Shown here piece after piece: positions 18,517 to 23,092 of a stretch of 23,092 nucleotides of DNA. Made by a program: the position numbers and the translations under genes. Every line of letters begins with the position of its first letter. The first letter of the stretch is position 1. Under the pieces are notes generated by a model that saw only the letters and a list, made by a program, of their open reading frames with translations, was not told the DNA's origin and did not search any database. Source of the stretch: Reticulitermes lucifugus (lineage: Eukaryota > Arthropoda > Insecta > Blattodea > Rhinotermitidae); the NCBI GenBank assembly GCA_026260175.1, contig JAKCWW010006770.1, forward strand, positions 8,238 through 31,329. The letters run 5' to 3'.

Positions 18517-21500
18517 ATGGAAGACGTATTGGATGAAGTTGTGTCATCAGAAGATTTGAAGGTTGGAAAGCCTTGTATATTTTATGGGGTGTTTAATATA
18601 AGGGTAGTGAGCGTATTCTTACTGAATTACAAGATTTTATATAGGAATGTTGATATGCATTGCGGAACATTTGTTCCCTGGAATTTAGTTTTATAACCTT
18701 AGATAAGGTGCAGGAACATCCCTTTGGAGATCTGAAGGGCTGTTCCATCCAACGCTCCCCGGTTTCCGAGAAAGCATTACTTTTTGGAAGGTTCCCAGGC
18801 CTAGCCTCTTTGTCTTTCTGGTAAGAGCAACATGTAGGTGAAGATGAGGATGGAGCGCTGGTGGAACCATACTGACAGGGGAAAACCAAAATACTAGGAG
18901 AGAAACCTGTCCCAGTGTAAGTAACTCTGTACACCACAAATCTCACGTGGACTGTACTGGGATGGAGCCCGGTCCTCCGGGGTGAGAGGCCAGCAACTAC
19001 TGGCTTGAGTCATGGCACAGTCTTGGAAGACTGAAGAAAAGTTGAAAGTAGTTTTATATCCAGTGCTTCCTCATTACCGGAAGAACACTGATTTTTGGAA
19101 GGTTCGTAGCTTCGCCCGTTTGCCCTTCTGGTAAGAGCTGCATGTAGGTGAAGATGAGTATGGAGTGATATTGACAGGGGACAATCGAATTGAGGACTGA
19201 ACTTAACCAGAAGTGCATGTGAAGATTTAGTTTGTACCGCTCAGTGAACACAACTTGTTGGTTATAGAAACCAGGTGGTTAACGATGTAGTGGGAAATAA
19301 TCATCATTCTGACATCCATGTAAAAAACATCAATGCACTCCATGTGTAGATTGTGTACTTTTTTTAATGTTAAACCGGGCAGTACATGAAGTAACCTGTA
19401 AGCTGTAGATAATGAAATTATAGATTGATCTAGCGTAAAAGTGTGGTTATTAAGTGCATAGATGATTATCACTTTTTGTGCATCAAACTGTGGAATGGTT
19501 GTGTGTGTTAATGGGTCATCATATGGATCACTGTTTTGCTTGAAATGGAGATTTATGTTTCCAGTTCGATGTTAAATGTTTAGTGTAGAGTAAAAAGTAT
19601 AATTTGCCATTACAGATTGGTAGTAATTAATGTGAAATTCATTACAAGGTGGTACCATACAATCTATAACACGACTTTCTTTAGTGTGATGAATTACTAA
19701 CTGAAACCTTCTACATATACCATCCAACCTTCTTCATATATGACCCAACCAATATCAACATATTCTTATTATCACAACTTATATTTATGTACTTTTATAC
19801 TTTTGGTTCATGTGATTGCAATCACATCTTTGCATGCATTCTGATACTTTCGTAATTTGATTTTATACTATTAATGTATGTAACGTTTCTATTTTGTATC
19901 CCCGATGATGGCTACATGATTGGCCAAAACACATAGGAGTTCATCGTGTGTGTGAAACTAATTTTAGTATACCTGTGTGCATTTGTTGGTAGCATTATTG
20001 CATATGGAGTACAGATATTTAATGTGCACAGACTGCCTCACAATGGACACACAGCAATCACATACCACTCCCAGAATATTAAATTTAATGTGTGTTATAT
20101 ACAGAAGACTCATTGCATCATTTGTTTAGCATGTGTGACTCATGATGATATGTAGAGTAAGACAGTTATGTGCACTAAGGCAGCAAAAAAAAAAAGTCTA
20201 GTTTTTCAACAATAACAACAGTAGCATTGGCAGTGCTGTCAGGGACAATGACAGTGATGATAAATGTAATACAAATCTAATTACATGCACCATTCCTCTC
20301 GGTACAATAAGAAATTGAATAGCTTAGTGCAAGTAACATATAAATATAGTTTATAGACACATAAATTTTAAACATAAGATTAAGAGAAATGAGGACCATA
20401 ATGTGTTTATACTTTAATATGTAGTAGTAATTTTAACCTGTTGATAAGGTAAATAACAATATTGTATTGACTTGTAATTCAGTAGGTTATTTTTTAACTG
20501 GAGAAGTGCCTTTGATTATGAGTAAGAAGTGTTTGAAATATCTTCTTTTGATTTCCTATGACTCTTTGGCCCATTTCCTGCATTTGGCGTCCTTGTTTTC
20601 TTCCTCCATTAACTCTTGTGTCTTGCCACCGCACTCCAGTTTTTTTTGTATTGAGAGATTTGGCGGCATCTTTCCACACTTTGTCTTCCCATCTATTCCT
20701 CAGCTTTCCAGCAGGCCTTCTTACGCTTAGACTTCCTCCAGAATTCGTTTCTGGGATTCTGATGTTGGACATCCTTGCTACATGGATGGCCAATTTTAAT
20801 GTTCGAACACGCACGTTCATGTTTGAAATATACTGGATATTAAATATTTTACTGAAACAGCATTTTATTTGATCATCATTAATAAATGGTTTAAATAGTG
20901 ATGTATTGCAAACAGTATTGAAGAATAAGAGTTGTAACTGTAAGAATAAGTAATAGTTTTTATTTGTTCTTCAACTTATACACTTTTAAATTACTGGTTC
21001 ACAGTAGTGTATAAATGCAGAATGATGTGAATATGTACAACATTTTCTGCAAGCTGGTTGCTTTTCCTTGAAAGGCTTTATTTAAGATTATGTAAAATTT
21101 ATATATATCGCCTAGTTGTAGGTTGCGGTCAGACATTGATAAAATAATTATATTTAAGTACAACAAAGTTGACATTGTATGTTAGTGGTGCCTGTTCTTG
21201 ATTCTAGTCTGTATTTGTTCCAGTTTTCTGTTAACTTATATCTCTGTGTCAGATCCTAAAGGCTCAGTATCATTAATAAGGAAGCCCTTCACCGGATATG
21301 ATTCACAGGTAGCTCTATTCACCTTTCATTCAAGGAGTCTGCTGTGTTAAATTGTATCTTAATGTTATCCTCTCATCTCTTGGTCTTCCATGTGGCCATT
21401 TTCGAAGTGGTTTTCCTTTCACAGTTCCGTCCACAATCCTTGTGCTTCCAATTTTAGCTACATATCCAACTCTGTAGGCTCATAGATTTCACTAGTAGTG

Positions 21501-22528
21501 ATGTGTATAAATACGAAGTTGGTACTATGTAACATAGTTCATTTATGTCATCGTTTAAGTGTGTCAGTTGTTATATTCACATGATGTTTGGAATTTCAGA
21601 AATGTGAGCAAGTTTACAATGAGCAGCTGAAAAAAGGATCAGTGACACCGAAAGCACAGTTTGAGTATGCTTGGTGTTTAGTCCGAAGTAAGTTTTCAGC
21701 AGATATCAGGAAAGGGATTATTTTTCTTGAAGAGCTTTACCAGAATGGTGATGCAGAAGGGAGACGGGACTATCTGTATTACTTGGCAATAGGAAATGCT
21801 AGAATAAAGGTGGGTGTACTTATGTTTTTTTTAGTGTGAATTCTCTTTTGAGATGTTTGAATTTTGTGTGTTCTGTTGCTACTACTCTAAGATAATTTAA
21901 TATGGTGATTTATATTATTTCAGGAATATTCCACAGCCTTGCGTTATGCCAGAACATTTTTGCAAATTGAACCAGGAAATCAGCAAGTCCAAAAGTTGGA
22001 AACACTGATCAAGAAAAAGATGGAAAAAGGTTTGTGCTTATGTAGAAATTTATATTTTCATTTTGTTTAACCCATTGAGTTTGAGGCTTTTAGGTGAAGG
22101 AATGCATAGGGCCTGGAATATTTATGGGGAAAAAGTATTTTTCTGCCATTAGGATGCACTATGTATACTGGCATTTGTCAGTGTGTATTATTGAGGCATT
22201 CTAGGATACAACCAAAAATGAAACATGTCTGCCATCTGTGAGAAAAAGCCAAAATTATGTAGCAAATGAAAATACAGAATAATTCTTCCAGCATATTCTC
22301 TCTCTCTCTCCAAACATTGTACAGAGCTTTTTCATAAACCTGAAGCCAGTGGGTTAATTTCTTTTAAAATGTGGACTGTCACATTGCTTGTAAATGTGAG
22401 ACTGTATTAACATTTATATGTTTAATATAATTTCAGAGGGTCGTCTTGGAATGACTTTGGCAGGTGGTGTTGTATTGGCTATTGGTGGATTAGTTGGTCT
22501 AGGCGTCACCTTATTGAGAAAGCAGTGA
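18517..22528 (+). CDS. FIS1: Mitochondrial fission 1 protein (Fis1), four exons, complete
   Basis: Exons are 18517-18561 (15 codons), 21600-21809 (70 codons), 21924-22029 (35 codons plus 1 nt) and 22437-22528 (2 nt plus 30 codons including TGA). The introns (3038, 114 and 407 bp) are GT-AG and the frame is kept, giving 150 aa against about 152 in vertebrates. The N-terminal arm starts MEDVLDEVVSSEDLK. The TPR-like helical bundle follows, with the near-invariant QFEYAWCLVRSK (35-46), DIRKGI (50-55) and RDYLYYLAIGNARIK (about 71-85). A single tail-anchor helix spans about 127-147 (Gly/Val/Leu-rich) and ends in the basic RKQ. Fis1 sits in the outer mitochondrial and peroxisomal membranes with its TPR domain in the cytosol and recruits fission factors such as Drp1 and TBC1D15. 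The ATG context (AAACATGG) is good. The exon 1 donor GTTGGA is weak. Intron 1 carries SINE and LINE remnants, and intron 3 a MITE. Confidence 0.95.
18740..19022 (-). mobile_element. tRNA-derived SINE, copy A, in FIS1 intron 1
   Basis: On the minus strand a GC-rich tRNA-like head (about 19022-18955, with B-box-like GGCTCCATCCC) is followed by GTGAGATTTGTGGTGTACA. The body then reads GACAGGTTTCTCTCC...GGTTTTCCCCTGTCA and runs to about 18740. The CAGGTTT-TCTCC and GGTTTTCCCTGTCA blocks are typical of a SINE body I associate with arthropods and cockroaches. The 3' half (18747-18898) is repeated at 19058-19196. Frames of 82 and 117 codons here are SINE translations, not genes. The 3' boundary and target duplication are not clear. 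Confidence 0.6.
19050..19196 (-). mobile_element. SINE copy B, 5'-truncated, same family and strand
   Basis: This segment matches copy A from ATCCA(A/G)(C/T)GCT through TTTTTGGAAGGTTC and TTCTGGTAAGAGC to CATGTAGGTGAAGATGAG, then TGACAGGGGA. About 11 bases present in copy A near 18864 are absent here. Only the 3' body is present, with no tRNA head, as expected of a truncated insertion. The copies lie about 310 bp apart in the same orientation, so local duplication is an alternative. Confidence 0.65.
19705..19746. repeat. Two tandem 21-bp units
   Basis: AACCTTCTACATATACCATCC is followed directly by a diverged copy starting AACCTTCTTCATATATG, with about 17 of 21 bases identical. Seen directly. 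Confidence 0.65.
20494..20820 (-). mobile_element. LINE 3'-end relic (reverse-transcriptase ORF C-terminus)
   Basis: The minus-strand frame is open for 108 codons and contains HVARMSNIRIPE, then SVRRPAGKLRNRWEDKVWKDAA. This is the (W)AGHVARM...GRPRxRWEDxVxxDA tail found after the reverse transcriptase in many insect non-LTR elements. No RT catalytic motif is present, so it is a 5'-truncated dead copy in FIS1 intron 1. The frame is intact but lacks any start context. Clade (RTE, I or Jockey) cannot be decided from this piece. Confidence 0.65.
21330..21473 (-). mobile_element. Second LINE C-terminal relic in FIS1 intron 1
   Basis: The minus-strand frame reads RVGYVAKIGSTRIVDGT then KGKPLRKWPHGRPRDERI and ends at a TGA (21332-21330) after 47 codons. 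The GHVARM...GRPR pattern is the same reverse-transcriptase tail type as at 20494-20820 but is more diverged (GYVAKI). The relic ends about 130 bp upstream of FIS1 exon 2. It was found by reading the frame and is short, so its limits are approximate. Confidence 0.55.
22071..22353. mobile_element. piggyBac-like MITE in FIS1 intron 3
   Basis: The 283-bp segment lies between TTAA at 22067-22070 and TTAA at 22354-22357. It begins CCCATTGAGTTTGAGGC, and its end, inverted, is CCCACTGGCTTCAGG, forming imperfect terminal inverted repeats. CCC-starting termini with TTAA duplication fit piggyBac-derived MITEs. It makes up most of the 407-bp intron and has no coding capacity. A (TC)n run lies near its right part. 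Confidence 0.6.
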
Positions 22529-23092
22529 TATGGCTTTGCAGTGAGACTTACTATCCTTCACTGTGGGTTTGTAAACAACCGTAAGTAACATCTTACAATA
22601 AGTTTGAAGAAGACTGTGAGGTAAACTGGACTGCCTGTTGCACGTAACTGAAACCGCAGCATCTTGACTGATGTTATTAATTGCAAGGGACAATTGTTTA
22701 AGTATTTCAGTGGCAGTGAAATAATTTGTTGAATTCTCTGCTGCATTAGTATTTTGTAGGTGGTTTTGACTGTGTTGTAGTGTATGTTAATAATTGTGTC
22801 ATATATGATTTCTGTGATACAAGATCTAATTATTGTTATTAATGTTATTAATTTAATTTAATTTAATTTAATTATACAGGAGGATTTCTGCTTCTCTGCC
22901 AGTTGCACATATTCTACAGTTTGGAAGCTTATAGGAATATGTACACACAGAACTGCACCTGAAGCTGCTGATAGCAACATCTTGAATCAAATAATTTGTT
23001 TGTTACAAGTGTGTCATAATGTGGTCTTAGTGTTCAATGTTATCACCAATTGAAATAGCAGTGAACCTTTTATATCATTAAATCAGAATATT
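22529..23092 (+). other. Probable FIS1 3' UTR and downstream sequence
   Basis: No further coding exon is seen after the FIS1 stop. An ATTAAA at 23077-23082 is a possible polyadenylation signal about 550 bases past the stop, close to the window edge. An ATTTA-type pentanucleotide run lies inside. Confidence 0.4.
22851..22873. repeat. (ATTTA)n pentanucleotide repeat
   Basis: About four to five consecutive ATTTA units in the probable FIS1 3' UTR. If transcribed, overlapping AUUUA units resemble AU-rich instability elements, but a simple repeat is the plain reading. Confidence 0.75.

Noticed and set aside
18593..18946. 117-codon minus-strand frame
   Set aside because: It translates the SINE body of copy A plus flank.
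21588..21839. 83-codon frame as a stand-alone small gene
   Set aside because: It is FIS1 exon 2 with intron read-through at both ends.

Overview
This window reads as part of an arthropod nuclear genome, most likely an insect. It is AT-rich, its genes are split by GT-AG introns, and introns and flanks are full of decayed DNA transposons, tRNA-derived SINEs and LINE tails. The SINE body near 18.7-19.2 kb, the SINE at 5.7-6.0 kb and the foldback repeat at 2.36-2.57 kb resemble repeats I associate with cockroaches and termites (Blattodea). That placement is recall and inference, not proof.

Two conserved protein-coding genes can be rebuilt exon by exon, and both are complete. CCDC43 lies on the minus strand, with four exons between 17153 and 10619 and a 208-residue product. 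FIS1 lies on the plus strand, with four exons between 18517 and 22528 and a 150-residue product, the tail-anchored mitochondrial/peroxisomal fission adaptor. The two genes are divergent, and their start codons are about 1.36 kb apart. No functional link between them is known; the arrangement only suggests shared promoter DNA.

Layout: 1-55 is a tRNA-like SINE head cut by the window edge. 56-2565 is unassigned sequence with two copies of a foldback repeat (1090-1175 and 2336-2565). 2566-5009 has no gene, only microsatellites. 5010-5660 is a mariner transposase relic split by a Tigger/pogo-type MITE. 5709-5996 is a SINE with a perfect 11-bp target duplication. 6008-10618 has no convincing gene. 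10619-17153 is CCDC43. Its intron 3 holds a tandem duplication carrying two RFX X-box-like palindromes. Its intron 2 holds a piggyBac-like MITE, then a mariner/Tc-like transposase relic carrying two nested insertions (one hAT-like, one foldback), then an unexplained 219-codon open frame. 17154-18516 is the divergent intergenic region. 18517-22528 is FIS1, with two SINE pieces and two LINE 3' relics in intron 1 and a piggyBac-like MITE in intron 3. The rest is probable FIS1 3' UTR.

No CRISPR, operon or bacterial-type system is present. The most informative structure is the layered transposon stratigraphy, in which host-element reading frames resume on the far side of each insertion. The most interesting possible regulatory signal is the duplicated X-box.
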